Shown: positions 9,342-17,574 of the stretch, piece after piece | Layout: every line of letters begins with the position of its first letter | Numbering within the stretch: position 1 is the stretch's first letter | Position numbers and translations under genes: made by a program | The notes under the pieces: generated by a model | Told to the model about the DNA's origin: nothing | The model's input: the letters and a program-made list of their open reading frames with translations, nothing else | Database searches by the model: none | Assembly (NCBI GenBank): GCA_004376325.1 | Contig: SOKC01000046.1 | Coordinates: 1-21,005, forward strand | Direction of reading: 5' to 3' | Source: Actinomycetota bacterium | GTDB taxonomy: Bacteria; Actinomycetota; Humimicrobiia; Humimicrobiales; Humimicrobiaceae | Length of the DNA stretch: 21,005 bases

Positions 9342-10160
9342 ATGGCTATCCTAAAAAAATTACTTCCACTTTTTATAATAATTTTTCTTATTATTCTTTG
9401 CGGCTGCGGTCTGTATTATGATTATGGGGACAGTAGTAGCAGAAGTGATAATGATGCCAGCAGCAGTGGTTTTATGGTAAAGGAAGTAGTAGATGGTGAT
9501 ACCATAATCCTTTCAGATAACAGCAGGGTAAGATTAATTGGAATTAATACTCCTGAGTATGGCATGTATTTTTATGGAGAGGCCAGGGAAGTTCTGGAAG
9601 CAATGGTTCTGGGCAGGGAGGTTGTTTTAGAAAAAGACATATCTGAAGTGGATAAATATGGCCGATTGTTAAGATATGTATATATGGATGATCTATTTGT
9701 AAATCTTGAGATGGTAAAAAGAGGATTTGCGAATGCATACACCTATCCTCCCGATGTAAAATATACAGAAAAATTTTTAGAGGCAGAACGCTATGCAAGA
9801 TCAAATAATCTGGGTTTGTGGGAGAAATCAAAAATAGATATTGTAAAGATTGATATCAATTACGATGCCAGCGGTAATGATAATCTAAATTTAAATGATG
9901 AATATGTGATAATAAAAAATATTGGAACTGATTCGGTCAATATTTACGGCTGGACAGTAAAGGACAGCGGAACCAGTATCTATAAGTTTGGAAGTTATAT
10001 TTTTGAGCCCGCCTCTACCATATATCTTTATACAGGAAGCGGCAAAGACGGTGAATGTAAATTTTATTGGGGCAGTTCAAAACCCATATGGAATAATGAT
10101 CATGACACTCTTTATCTAAGGGGTAAGGAAGGCCTGCTTATAGAAATTTATAATTATTAA
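9342..10160 (+). CDS. Predicted lipoprotein nuclease: SNase domain plus lamin-tail domain
   Basis: Probably an exported, membrane-anchored nuclease. A basic start and hydrophobic stretch (residues 5-19) lead to LCGC, a plausible lipobox with C22 as the lipidated Cys, followed by a Ser/Asp/Gly-rich linker. Residues about 45-165 match staphylococcal nuclease-like domains: DGDT at 51-54, VRLIGINTPE giving R64 and E72, and DKYGR giving R108, which align with catalytic R35, E43 and R87 of the staphylococcal enzyme. Residues about 168-270 resemble a lamin-tail domain (EYVIIKNIGTDSVNIYGWTVKD and a LYLYTG strand), a module often attached to secreted nucleases. It starts 6 bases after rae1, so it may be cotranscribed, although its own ribosome site is weak. 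It is the last + strand gene before convergent accC. Confidence 0.85.
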   Translation: MAILKKLLPLFIIIFLIILCGCGLYYDYGDSSSRSDNDASSSGFMVKEVVDGDTIILSDNSRVRLIGINTPEYGMYFYGEAREVLEAMVLGREVVLEKDISEVDKYGRLLRYVYMDDLFVNLEMVKRGFANAYTYPPDVKYTEKFLEAERYARSNNLGLWEKSKIDIVKIDINYDASGNDNLNLNDEYVIIKNIGTDSVNIYGWTVKDSGTSIYKFGSYIFEPASTIYLYTGSGKDGECKFYWGSSKPIWNNDHDTLYLRGKEGLLIEIYNY

Positions 10161-10244
10161 GGCTGGTAGTATTAAGGCTTAAAGGAAAAGTTATTTTTAA
10201 TGCTTCAGGTATTTTATCCCCCCAGATTGACAGTCCTGTTAATA

Positions 10245-11585
10245 TCATGTCAATTCTTCTTCAATGAAATGGGTGTGAATATTTCCTGATATAAAATTTT
10301 TATTTTTTATAATCTTTTTATAGAAGGGTATTGTAGTCTTAATGCCTTCTATCCTGAATTCATCCAGGGCTCTTATCGATCTTGAAATTGCCTCCTCCCT
10401 GGTGCTATCCCAGACTATCAGCTTGGCTATAAGAGAATCATAGAATGGTGAGACTTCGCAATTTGGACTGATAAAAGTATCCACTCTTACGCCGGGCCCA
10501 CCGGGCAGAAAACTTTCAGTTATCTTTCCGGGACAGGGCCTGAAATCATTGTCCGGATCCTCTGCATTAATCCTGAACTCTATAGAATGACCCCGTGGAT
10601 TATAATTTTCTCTCAGATTATCAACCTTCTGGCCGGAAGCTATCTTTATCTGTTCTTTTACAAGATCGATACCGGTTACCATTTCGGTTACAGGATGCTC
10701 TACCTGAATCCTGGTGTTTATCTCGATAAAGTAAAAGTTATCTTGATCATCTACCAGAAATTCTATGGTTCCCAGGTTTTTATAATCTATAGCCCTGGCA
10801 GCTCTTACTGCAAATTCCCGCATTAATCTGCTAGTTTTGGCGGGAAGATTTACTGCAGGAGCTTCTTCAATGAGTTTCTGGTGTCTTCTCTGAATAGAGC
10901 ATTCCCTTTCTCCCACACATACGATATTGCCATAATTATCTGCAATAATCTGGAATTCAATATGTCTTGGTTTTGAGATGTATTTCTCAATATAAACCTC
11001 ACCATTCCCGAAAGAAGACTCTGACTCGGATTTTGCCAGTGGAAAATGATTTTTAATATCTTTTTTATTATTGCAGATCCTCATTCCTTTTCCTCCGCCG
11101 CCAAAGGATGCTTTTATGATTACCGGGTAGCCCAGGCGTTTGCTTAACTTCAATGCTGTTTTTATTCTATTTACATTACCGGATGATCCGGGAATAACCG
11201 GTATTTTGTTTTTCTTCATGACCTCTATTGCTTTGGATTTATTTCCTGCAAGTGAGATTGCTTCAGCCGGAGGTCCTATGAAGATTAAATTATTCTGGTT
11301 GCAGATATCTACAAATCTGGAATTTTCTGCTAGAAATCCATAGCCGGGATGAATGGCATCACATCCAGTAACCTGCGCCGCAGTAATTATATTGTCAATA
11401 TTGAGATAGCTTTTGGCTGGAGGGGGAGAGCCGATGCAGATACTTTTATCTGAAAGTTTTGTATGGATGGAGTTCTTATCTGCGGTTGAATATGCTGAAA
11501 CGCTTTCGATACCGAGTTCTCTGCAGGCTCTGATTATTCTTATTGCAATTTCCCCTCTGTTTGCTATAAATATCCTTTTAAACAT
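10245..11585 (-). CDS. accC: Biotin carboxylase
   Basis: ATP-grasp enzyme that carboxylates the biotin of a carrier protein using bicarbonate and ATP. FIANRGEIAIRIIRA opens the N-terminal domain and HPGYGFLAEN follows near 80. The ATP-binding glycine loop FGGGGKGMR is at 161-169, RHIEFQ at 207-212 and ECSIQRRHQKLIEEAP from 228. The catalytic EINTRIQVEHP spans 288-298, in the same register as E. coli AccC. All active-site residues that I can place are conserved, and 446 residues is normal. The start lies 4 bases after the stop of the BCCP fusion, with the ribosome site inside that gene's end, so the two are translationally coupled. Its natural partner is the BCCP domain next door. Confidence 0.95.
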   Translation of the reverse strand: MFKRIFIANRGEIAIRIIRACRELGIESVSAYSTADKNSIHTKLSDKSICIGSPPPAKSYLNIDNIITAAQVTGCDAIHPGYGFLAENSRFVDICNQNNLIFIGPPAEAISLAGNKSKAIEVMKKNKIPVIPGSSGNVNRIKTALKLSKRLGYPVIIKASFGGGGKGMRICNNKKDIKNHFPLAKSESESSFGNGEVYIEKYISKPRHIEFQIIADNYGNIVCVGERECSIQRRHQKLIEEAPAVNLPAKTSRLMREFAVRAARAIDYKNLGTIEFLVDDQDNFYFIEINTRIQVEHPVTEMVTGIDLVKEQIKIASGQKVDNLRENYNPRGHSIEFRINAEDPDNDFRPCPGKITESFLPGGPGVRVDTFISPNCEVSPFYDSLIAKLIVWDSTREEAISRSIRALDEFRIEGIKTTIPFYKKIIKNKNFISGNIHTHFIEEELT

Positions 11586-11589
11586 AAAA

Positions 11590-13443
11590 TTACTTTTTAT
11601 CTCTCTTTATAATCATTAATGTCTGGTCAAATTCTACAGTATCTTCATTGGAAACCAGAATATCTTTTATCTGGCCGTCATACTCTGAATTAATCTTATT
11701 CATAAGCTTCATAGCTTCTATTATGCACAGCGTATCACCTTTTTTAACCCTGCTGCCAATATTTACAAATGGGGAGCTGTCCTGGCTGGATGCGGCATAA
11801 AATGTACCTACAATAGGAGATTTGATTTCCACTAAATCGCCAGATTTCTTTTCTGCAAGTTCTGGTTCCTCTTCCTTTCTTGTGTCCTGCTCCGGCAGTC
11901 TGAATTTAGGGTTATTTATGGATATTTTTACACCCTCTACTTCCAGCTTTATTTCTTCTATATTACTGCTTTCAACCAGGCTGGTTATTTCCCTTAATTT
12001 TTTGATATCAAGATTCTCTAATTTAGCAATTGAATCAGCTCTACTGCCATTGAAGGTAAGTCCTGTTTTGGTAAAATCAAGATCTTTTCCTGCCGGAATT
12101 TTTTCCTGGCTGTACTTTTTTTTCTCAAGAAATTTTTTGGTTTTTTCCGGAAAGAAGCAGTAACTTAAAATATCCTCATCTTTATCTGAAAGATTTTCCA
12201 GCTCACTCCTGCACTGATCGTAGATATCTTCAACTTCCAGACTGATCTTGCTCTTTTCTTCATCTGCTGTATCTTCTAATTTTTCAAGAATTTTTTTATC
12301 TATCTTTCTGGGAAGTTTTCCAAAATATCCCCGTATAAGTTTTTTTATTTCATCGCATAGAATCTCCCATCTAAAGTCAGAAATAACAGTATTCAGTATG
12401 GCCTGACTTGCTATAATCTGGCCTATGGGAGTGGAAAGCGAAGGGTTGCCTATTTCGCTTTTTATCCTGAAAACTTCTTCCAGTACAGAATCTATTGCTT
12501 TAGTTTCACCAATTTCCTGCAGCTGACTGCTGATACTTGAAATTAGCCACTTTGGGAGAAGGTTTTTATTGGTATTGTTTAGAATAAACTTTGTGGAAAA
12601 TAAATCCTGCTTTATATACGGATAGATATATTTTTTTATATTTTCACTTAACTGGACCACTTTTGCGCAGTCAAGGTTATGTGAGATGTCTGTATCCTTT
12701 AAACTTAAAATGTATGAAAAGACTGTTGGGCTGTAGTCATTATATGAAGAGGGCAGAAGGCTCAAGTCCACTCCATCACAACCATTAGTGCACGCTTCAA
12801 AATAATTTAATATTTGAAGCCCCCTTAAGTTTGAAGCACAAAGAAATTTGGGAATTTCAATTTCGCTGCTCAAGCTTGCAAAAAGCTCTGCTGCTTTTTT
12901 AGGAAGCATTGTCGATTCGGCGTCTTTTATGCATATGCTGGTGCAGCCATAGCTTATTAGCTTTTTTGCAGTTTTTATATAGAAGCCGGTATCCTGCAGA
13001 TCGTCGTATATTATAGTCCCCTGACACCCTGCGCCATTTTCTATGACTGTAGATATGGTATATTTTAAATTTTCCAGGTCATTTAATGAGTCGTATACCC
13101 TGAATATATCAATCCCGTTTTTTGCGCACTGCTTTATAAATCTTTTAATAATAGTTTTTGAATAAACTTCCAGTCCTACAAGGTTTCTTGCTCCTATAAG
13201 TATCTGCAGTGGAGTGGATGGAATCTTATTTTTAATATAAGAAACAACCTCAAGCGGTGTCATATTAAGACTGCTTTCAAGTATTTTTTCAAAGCTTGAA
13301 CCGCCCAGTATCTCAAGGCTGTCATATTTTATACTGTTGAAATGTTCTAGAATGATATCGAATGTTCGGGTATCTATATTCCTCAGGTCCGTATTCTGGA
13401 ATATATCCCTTATGGTGATGTCGTTTATTTTAATCTTTCTCAT
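11590..13443 (-). CDS. Carboxyltransferase-like domain (degenerate metal site) fused to AccB-type BCCP
   Basis: Residues about 4-385 follow OadA/pyruvate carboxylase carboxyltransferases: DITIRD at 8-13, ILGGSSFE, NLVGL at 87-91, NGIDIFRVYDSLND at 109-122 and SICIKD with the normally carbamylated Lys at K173. The C-terminal OadA-type helical region also aligns (IGNPSLSTPIGQIIASQAILN). However, the HxH metal ligands are C202 and S204, and the substrate Arg of LRGQN is G84. Residues about 478-512 resemble the N-terminal part of AccB, and 536-615 form a biotinyl domain with EAMKLM, biotin site K579. The two parts are joined by a charged linker. The start overlaps the bioY stop by 4 bases, and accC follows after 4. 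It could be a carboxylase carrier with a structural pseudo-carboxyltransferase, or a changed specificity. Fold assignment is firm; activity is uncertain. Confidence 0.85.
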   Translation of the reverse strand: MRKIKINDITIRDIFQNTDLRNIDTRTFDIILEHFNSIKYDSLEILGGSSFEKILESSLNMTPLEVVSYIKNKIPSTPLQILIGARNLVGLEVYSKTIIKRFIKQCAKNGIDIFRVYDSLNDLENLKYTISTVIENGAGCQGTIIYDDLQDTGFYIKTAKKLISYGCTSICIKDAESTMLPKKAAELFASLSSEIEIPKFLCASNLRGLQILNYFEACTNGCDGVDLSLLPSSYNDYSPTVFSYILSLKDTDISHNLDCAKVVQLSENIKKYIYPYIKQDLFSTKFILNNTNKNLLPKWLISSISSQLQEIGETKAIDSVLEEVFRIKSEIGNPSLSTPIGQIIASQAILNTVISDFRWEILCDEIKKLIRGYFGKLPRKIDKKILEKLEDTADEEKSKISLEVEDIYDQCRSELENLSDKDEDILSYCFFPEKTKKFLEKKKYSQEKIPAGKDLDFTKTGLTFNGSRADSIAKLENLDIKKLREITSLVESSNIEEIKLEVEGVKISINNPKFRLPEQDTRKEEEPELAEKKSGDLVEIKSPIVGTFYAASSQDSSPFVNIGSRVKKGDTLCIIEAMKLMNKINSEYDGQIKDILVSNEDTVEFDQTLMIIKRDKK

Positions 13444-14078
13444 TTTTTAATCTTGTTTAAATTTAGAATAGAAAGTGCAATAAGAATTTTTAGAAAATCT
13501 ATTGCTATAAAAGGCTGTGTGCCTAATTTCCAGGTCCTGGTCAGTGTATCTGAAATTGATTGAGTGCCTGTTAGGCTAAAGAGGCAGCCAAATAGATGAA
13601 TGAATCCAAAAAGATGAATCACTACCACTCCGGCAAGACAGGAAATGAAACCGGCAAATAAATTTCTTAAAGGATTATTATTTATCCTTTTGCCTGAATT
13701 TTCATATAAATATCCGGTGACAAATGCAGCAACCATAAATCCAACTATATATCCGCCTGTTGGCCCAGTCAGGGCAATGGCTCCGTTTTTAAACCCGCTG
13801 AAAACCGGAAGCCCCATAAGACCCATAAAAACATATATAGTCTGGCTGGCAAGAGCCCACCTGCTGCCCAGGAATATTCCGGACAGTAATACAGTTAAAA
13901 CCTGCATGGTAATTGGAACCGGTGTAAAAGGAAGATATACAAATGAATTTGCCGAGATTGCCATAAGGACTGCAAAGGCCAGTGAGAATACCAGATTGGT
14001 GGTAATTTTATTGTCATAGGATTTAACTCCTACACCTTTATTTTCTATATTTATTGTATTATTCATAAAACTTCCCAT
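13440..14078 (-). CDS. bioY: Biotin transporter BioY (ECF S-component)
   Basis: Membrane substrate-binding protein for biotin uptake, usually driven by a shared ECF module (EcfA1A2T), which is not in this window. The BioY signature LTGPTGGYIVGF is present at about residues 103-114, with YVFMGLMGLPVFSG just before and about six hydrophobic segments overall. Length is 212 residues. The ATG at 14078 has a CAGG upstream. A second ATG at 14066 (MNNTINIE) has GGGAAG upstream and may be the true start, because a TATAAT-like -10 on this strand (14089-14094) would leave only a few bases before 14078. The stop overlaps the start of the fusion gene in ATGA. Placing biotin import first in an operon with biotin-dependent proteins makes functional sense. 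Confidence 0.93.
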   Translation of the reverse strand: MGSFMNNTINIENKGVGVKSYDNKITTNLVFSLAFAVLMAISANSFVYLPFTPVPITMQVLTVLLSGIFLGSRWALASQTIYVFMGLMGLPVFSGFKNGAIALTGPTGGYIVGFMVAAFVTGYLYENSGKRINNNPLRNLFAGFISCLAGVVVIHLFGFIHLFGCLFSLTGTQSISDTLTRTWKLGTQPFIAIDFLKILIALSILNLNKIKK

Positions 14079-14080
14079 TT

Positions 14081-14106
14081 ATACCTGGATTATAAAAAAA
14101 TACCTG
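14081..14106. repeat. Short direct repeat ATACCTG flanking a TATAAT-like box before bioY
   Basis: ATACCTG occurs at 14081-14087 and again at 14100-14106, 19 bases apart. Between them, on the minus strand, lies TATAAT (14089-14094), a possible -10 for bioY, though no good -35 is seen at normal spacing. Repeats either side of a promoter could be regulator sites for the biotin operon, but seven bases is short and chance is possible. No match to the BirA operators I know was recognised. Confidence 0.25.
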
Positions 14107-14169
14107 TCCTTAAAAAGTCATATACTTAAGCTTTAAAGTCTTTTAGGTAAGACGCTCCAATATGTATAA

Positions 14170-14224
14170 AGTTTCACCGCAAAAATTTACCTCCGGGCTG
14201 GCCAGAGCCCAAAATAGTGAAACT
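14170..14224. promoter_or_regulatory. Nested inverted repeat in the divergent bioY/acd spacer
   Basis: AGTTTCAC (14170-14177) and GTGAAACT (14217-14224) are a perfect 8-base inverted repeat. Inside it GGGCT (14195-14199) and AGCCC (14206-14210) form a second one around the palindrome CTGGCCAG. The spacer is otherwise AT-rich, so the GC core stands out. It could be a regulator-binding site serving both divergent units or a structured leader on either strand. No known riboswitch class was recognised. There is no U-tract, so it is not a typical terminator. Confidence 0.5.
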
Positions 14225-14286
14225 ATTGGATTATACCCCCGTCTTTCTATAAAATGGTTTTATAATTAATCATAATCGGGGGATTT

Positions 14287-15438
14287 ATGAAATACCTTTT
14301 AACCGAAGAACAAAAGATGATAGTGGACATCTGCCGCCAGATTGTAAAGGATAGAATAATTCCTGTAAGAGCTGAAATGGACGAGAAAGAAATATTCCCC
14401 TGGGAGATAATAAAGGAGATTGGAAAAAGTGACCTTTTCAGGTTATTTATTCCAGAAGAATATGAAGGTATGGGCACCGGTATTTTTGAAGTATGCCTGG
14501 CTACTGAAGAGCTGAGCAGGGGTGATTTGAGTGTTGCCACTTCTTATGCAGCGTCCGGTCTTGGTCTCATACCCATACTTATAGCCGGAAATGAGGAGCA
14601 GAAAAAGAAATACCTGCCGCAGCTGGCAAGTGGAGAAAAGCTGGCGGCTTTCGGGCTTACAGAGGCGGAAGCTGGAAGTGATGCCGGAAGTATTAGGACA
14701 ACAGCTTCAAAAGACGGGGACTTCTATATTTTAAATGGAACCAAACAGTGGATAACTAACGGCGGTGAAGCAGATATTTATACCATTTTTGCTATGACCA
14801 ACCCTGAAAAAGGGGTTAGGGGCGCAAGCGCTATTATTGTTGAAAAGGGAACCAGTGGTTTTGAATTTGGAAAAAAAGAGGATAAGCTGGGTATAAGGGC
14901 TTCTGCTACAAGGGAGCTTATTTTTACCGACTGCAGGGTGCCAAAAGAGAACATACTGGGCAGTGAGGGAATGGGCTTTATAATTGCTATGAGAACTTTT
15001 GACCAGTCCAGACCAGCAGTTGGCGCCCAGGCTGTGGGGGTTGCCCAGGCAGCCTTAGAGGAGGCTTTAAATTACTCTAAAGTAAGAAAGCAGTTTGGCA
15101 CTCCGATATCTTCTTTTCAGGCAATTCAGCATATGCTTGCTGATATGGCTACAAATATTGAAGCAGCCAGAGCACTTGTTTATCATGCGGCAAAAGTAAT
15201 TGACAGTGGAGAAAAGAATGTTACCAGGCTTTCTTCAATGTCAAAGATATTTGCATCTGATATGGCTATGAAAGTTACTAATGATGCTATTCAGATATTC
15301 GGGGGTTATGGTTTTATGAAGGAATATCCTGTAGAGAAGATGATGAGGGATGCAAAGATAACCCAGATCTATGAAGGAACCAATCAAATACTGAGAAATG
15401 TAGTTGCCCTTGATATGATAAAAAGGGGAGTGCTCTAA
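14287..15438 (+). CDS. Acyl-CoA dehydrogenase
   Basis: FAD enzyme that introduces the alpha-beta double bond in an acyl-CoA and passes electrons to the electron-transfer flavoprotein. It has the N-terminal helical domain, FGLTEAEAGSDAG with TKQWITNGG in the middle beta domain, and C-terminal IQIFGGYGFMKEYPVEKMMRDAK. QIYEGTNQI carries the expected catalytic base E363, as in short-chain/butyryl-type enzymes. The 383-residue length is typical. The exact acyl substrate cannot be told from sequence alone. The ATG follows a GGGGGA ribosome site. etfB and etfA follow, which are its direct electron acceptors, and the gene is transcribed away from the biotin operon. Confidence 0.93.
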   Translation: MKYLLTEEQKMIVDICRQIVKDRIIPVRAEMDEKEIFPWEIIKEIGKSDLFRLFIPEEYEGMGTGIFEVCLATEELSRGDLSVATSYAASGLGLIPILIAGNEEQKKKYLPQLASGEKLAAFGLTEAEAGSDAGSIRTTASKDGDFYILNGTKQWITNGGEADIYTIFAMTNPEKGVRGASAIIVEKGTSGFEFGKKEDKLGIRASATRELIFTDCRVPKENILGSEGMGFIIAMRTFDQSRPAVGAQAVGVAQAALEEALNYSKVRKQFGTPISSFQAIQHMLADMATNIEAARALVYHAAKVIDSGEKNVTRLSSMSKIFASDMAMKVTNDAIQIFGGYGFMKEYPVEKMMRDAKITQIYEGTNQILRNVVALDMIKRGVL

Positions 15439-15513
15439 AAACGATCAGGTGGAATGATACCAGTTCTATAAATATTTTAATTAGCTGGGATTTTTTTATT
15501 TATATACAGGCAG

Positions 15514-16317
15514 GTGATTGAAATAAAAATTGCGGTATGCATAAAACAGGTGCCGGGTACCACAGAAATTAAAATTGACCCTGAAACCAATACCCTGATA
15601 AGGGAAGGAATAGAGAATATAATAAATCCTTTTGACGCTTATGCTATTGAAGAAGGAGTAAGGATAAGGGAAAGATTCGACGGTGAGGAGGTAGAGGTAA
15701 TTGCCTTGACTATGGGACCGCCACAGTCTAAAGAGATACTGAAGGAAGCTATATCGGTGGGAGTCGACAGGGCAATTCTTCTTTCGGACAGGGCATTTGC
15801 GGGAGCTGATACCTGGGCTACTTCCACCACTCTTGCAAAGGCTATAAATAAGATCGGAGACTGCAGGCTGATTATACTTGGCAAGCAGACTTTAGATGGA
15901 GATACTGGCCAGGTGGGACCGGAACTTGCGCAGAGACTGGACATTCCCTTTATAGGATATGCCAGCGGCATACTTGAAATTAACAGAAATAAGATGAAGG
16001 TCAAGAGGCTTATGGAAGACAGGTATGAGACTTTCGAAATAAATCTGCCTGCTGCAATATCAGTGGTAAAGGATATCAATACTCCCAGGGTTCCATCACT
16101 CCGGGGAAAGATTAAAGCAAAAAGTGCGGAAATACCGGTCTGGGATGCAGCCAGATTGGAAGCAGATGAAGATGAGGTGGGGCTTTCCGGCTCCTATACA
16201 CAGGTGGTAAAGATATTCACCCCGAAAATAAAGCATGAGATAAAAATGATTGAGGGCAGCACCGGGGAGCAGGTTGAGCAGTTGTATAAAGAGTTAAAAG
16301 AATTAAATGCGATCTAG
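15514..16317 (+). CDS. etfB: Electron transfer flavoprotein, beta subunit
   Basis: Small ETF subunit that pairs with EtfA and takes electrons from the upstream acyl-CoA dehydrogenase. IAVCIKQVPGT at the N-terminus, NPFDAYAIEEGVRIRE and LIILGKQTLDGDTGQVGPELAQRL are family signatures, and 267 residues is normal. The start is GTG at 15514, with CAGG close upstream; the spacing is short. The family usually begins right at the IKIAVCIKQ segment a few codons later, where only non-standard start codons are available, so GTG is kept. It lies 75 bases after the dehydrogenase and 18 bases before the best etfA start. Confidence 0.94.
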   Translation: MIEIKIAVCIKQVPGTTEIKIDPETNTLIREGIENIINPFDAYAIEEGVRIRERFDGEEVEVIALTMGPPQSKEILKEAISVGVDRAILLSDRAFAGADTWATSTTLAKAINKIGDCRLIILGKQTLDGDTGQVGPELAQRLDIPFIGYASGILEINRNKMKVKRLMEDRYETFEINLPAAISVVKDINTPRVPSLRGKIKAKSAEIPVWDAARLEADEDEVGLSGSYTQVVKIFTPKIKHEIKMIEGSTGEQVEQLYKELKELNAI

Positions 16318-16335
16318 CAGGAGGACTTGCTGTTT

Positions 16336-17541
16336 ATGGAAATTAAAGTAAATGAAGAGACTTGTAACGGATGCAGCCTTTGCAAAAAAGTCTGCCTGTA
16401 TGATGCTATTGAAATAGTTGACGGCAAGGCAATAGTTAATGAGAATTGCGTATTCTGTGGAGCCTGTATTGAAGTCTGTAAGCTTAATTCCATAGAAATT
16501 ACAGGACTTGCCGAAGAGAAAAAAGATTTTTCAGATTACAGTGGAGTATGTGTATATCTTGAAGCTAATGGCGACAGGGTAACAGATGTGGGGTTCGAGC
16601 TTGTAAGTGAAGGCAGAAAACTTGCCGGTCAACTGGGAGTAAAGCTTTCTGCGGTTGCCATCGGCAGCGGTATTGAAAAGAGCGCGCTGGGGGCTTTCCA
16701 GTACGGTCTTGATAAGCTTTATCTTATAGATAATCCTGTTTTTTCCGATAATCTTGATGATATTTTTGCAAAAGCTCTGGCGCAGGTAATAACGAGGTAT
16801 AAGCCCGAGATATTTCTGGCAGGAGCAACCTGGTTTGGAAGGACTCTTATTCCAAAGGTTGCCGCCATACTGAAAACGGGACTAACTGCTGACTGCACAG
16901 GGCTTGAGATAGATAAGGAAAAGAAGATACTTCTTCAGACCAGGCCGACTTTCGGGGGAAATATTCTGGCAACCATCATTACCAGGAATGCAAGACCACA
17001 GATGGCAACGGTTAGGCCTCATGTTATGGAAAAGAAGAAGATTGAAGAGGGAAAAGGGAATTATAAAGACAGGATTGAATATATAGATATAGATGAGTCC
17101 AATTTTAAGAGCAAATATAAGCTTATTGGCACAGAAAAAGAGCTTAATGAGAATATAAACATTACCGATTATGATGTGGTCGTATCCGGCGGCAGGGGAC
17201 TGGGCGGAAGTGAGAAGTTTTCAATGCTTAAGGAGCTTGCGGACCTTATGGGAGGAGTGGTAGGAGCATCAAGAGCAGCAGTTGATTCAGGCTGGATATC
17301 CTACCCTCATCAGGTAGGGCAGACAGGAAAGACGGTCAATCCCAAACTTTATATTGCCTGCGGCATATCCGGAGCAATCCAGCATCTTGCCGGGATGCAG
17401 ACCTCTGATATTATTATTGCTATAAACAAAGATCCAGGGGCCCCCATCTTTAAAGTGGCTAACTATGGAATAGTAGGGGATATATTTGAAGTAGTTCCTA
17501 TGTTGATAAAGAGATTGAGGGATGGGAAGGAATTGGTGTAG
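16336..17541 (+). CDS. etfA: Electron transfer flavoprotein alpha subunit with N-terminal 2x[4Fe-4S] ferredoxin domain
   Basis: Large FAD-binding ETF subunit. Starting at ATG 16336 it has 401 residues. The ATG lies 11 bases after AGGAGG; an in-frame TTG at 16327 is only 2 bases from it and is less likely. The N-terminus holds two CxxCxxCxxxC motifs, C10-C13-C16-C20 and C38-C41-C44-C48, which predict two [4Fe-4S] clusters. The standard EtfA follows, with the FAD-binding C-terminal domain GGRGLGGSEKF, GASRAAVDSGW, HQVGQTGKTVNPKLYIACGISG, and INKDPGAPIF. Ferredoxin-fused EtfA is known from the caffeyl-CoA reductase-Etf complex of Acetobacterium (CarE) and related anaerobic proteins. Bifurcation here is possible but not proven by sequence. 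It ends just before the tRNA-like fragment. Confidence 0.94.
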   Translation: MEIKVNEETCNGCSLCKKVCLYDAIEIVDGKAIVNENCVFCGACIEVCKLNSIEITGLAEEKKDFSDYSGVCVYLEANGDRVTDVGFELVSEGRKLAGQLGVKLSAVAIGSGIEKSALGAFQYGLDKLYLIDNPVFSDNLDDIFAKALAQVITRYKPEIFLAGATWFGRTLIPKVAAILKTGLTADCTGLEIDKEKKILLQTRPTFGGNILATIITRNARPQMATVRPHVMEKKKIEEGKGNYKDRIEYIDIDESNFKSKYKLIGTEKELNENINITDYDVVVSGGRGLGGSEKFSMLKELADLMGGVVGASRAAVDSGWISYPHQVGQTGKTVNPKLYIACGISGAIQHLAGMQTSDIIIAINKDPGAPIFKVANYGIVGDIFEVVPMLIKRLRDGKELV

Positions 17542-17574
17542 TTTTTATTGGTTAATAAGTATATTCAGGTTAGC

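Noticed and set aside
10226..10254. Inverted repeat ATTGACA / TGTCAAT between convergent nuclease and accC as a bidirectional terminator
   Set aside because: The stem is only 7 bases with few GC pairs and a 15-base loop, no T-run follows, and it overlaps the accC coding end.
14079..14286. Known riboswitch or BirA operator in the bioY/acd spacer
   Set aside because: None of the riboswitch core motifs or BirA, BioR or BioQ operator patterns that I know is present.
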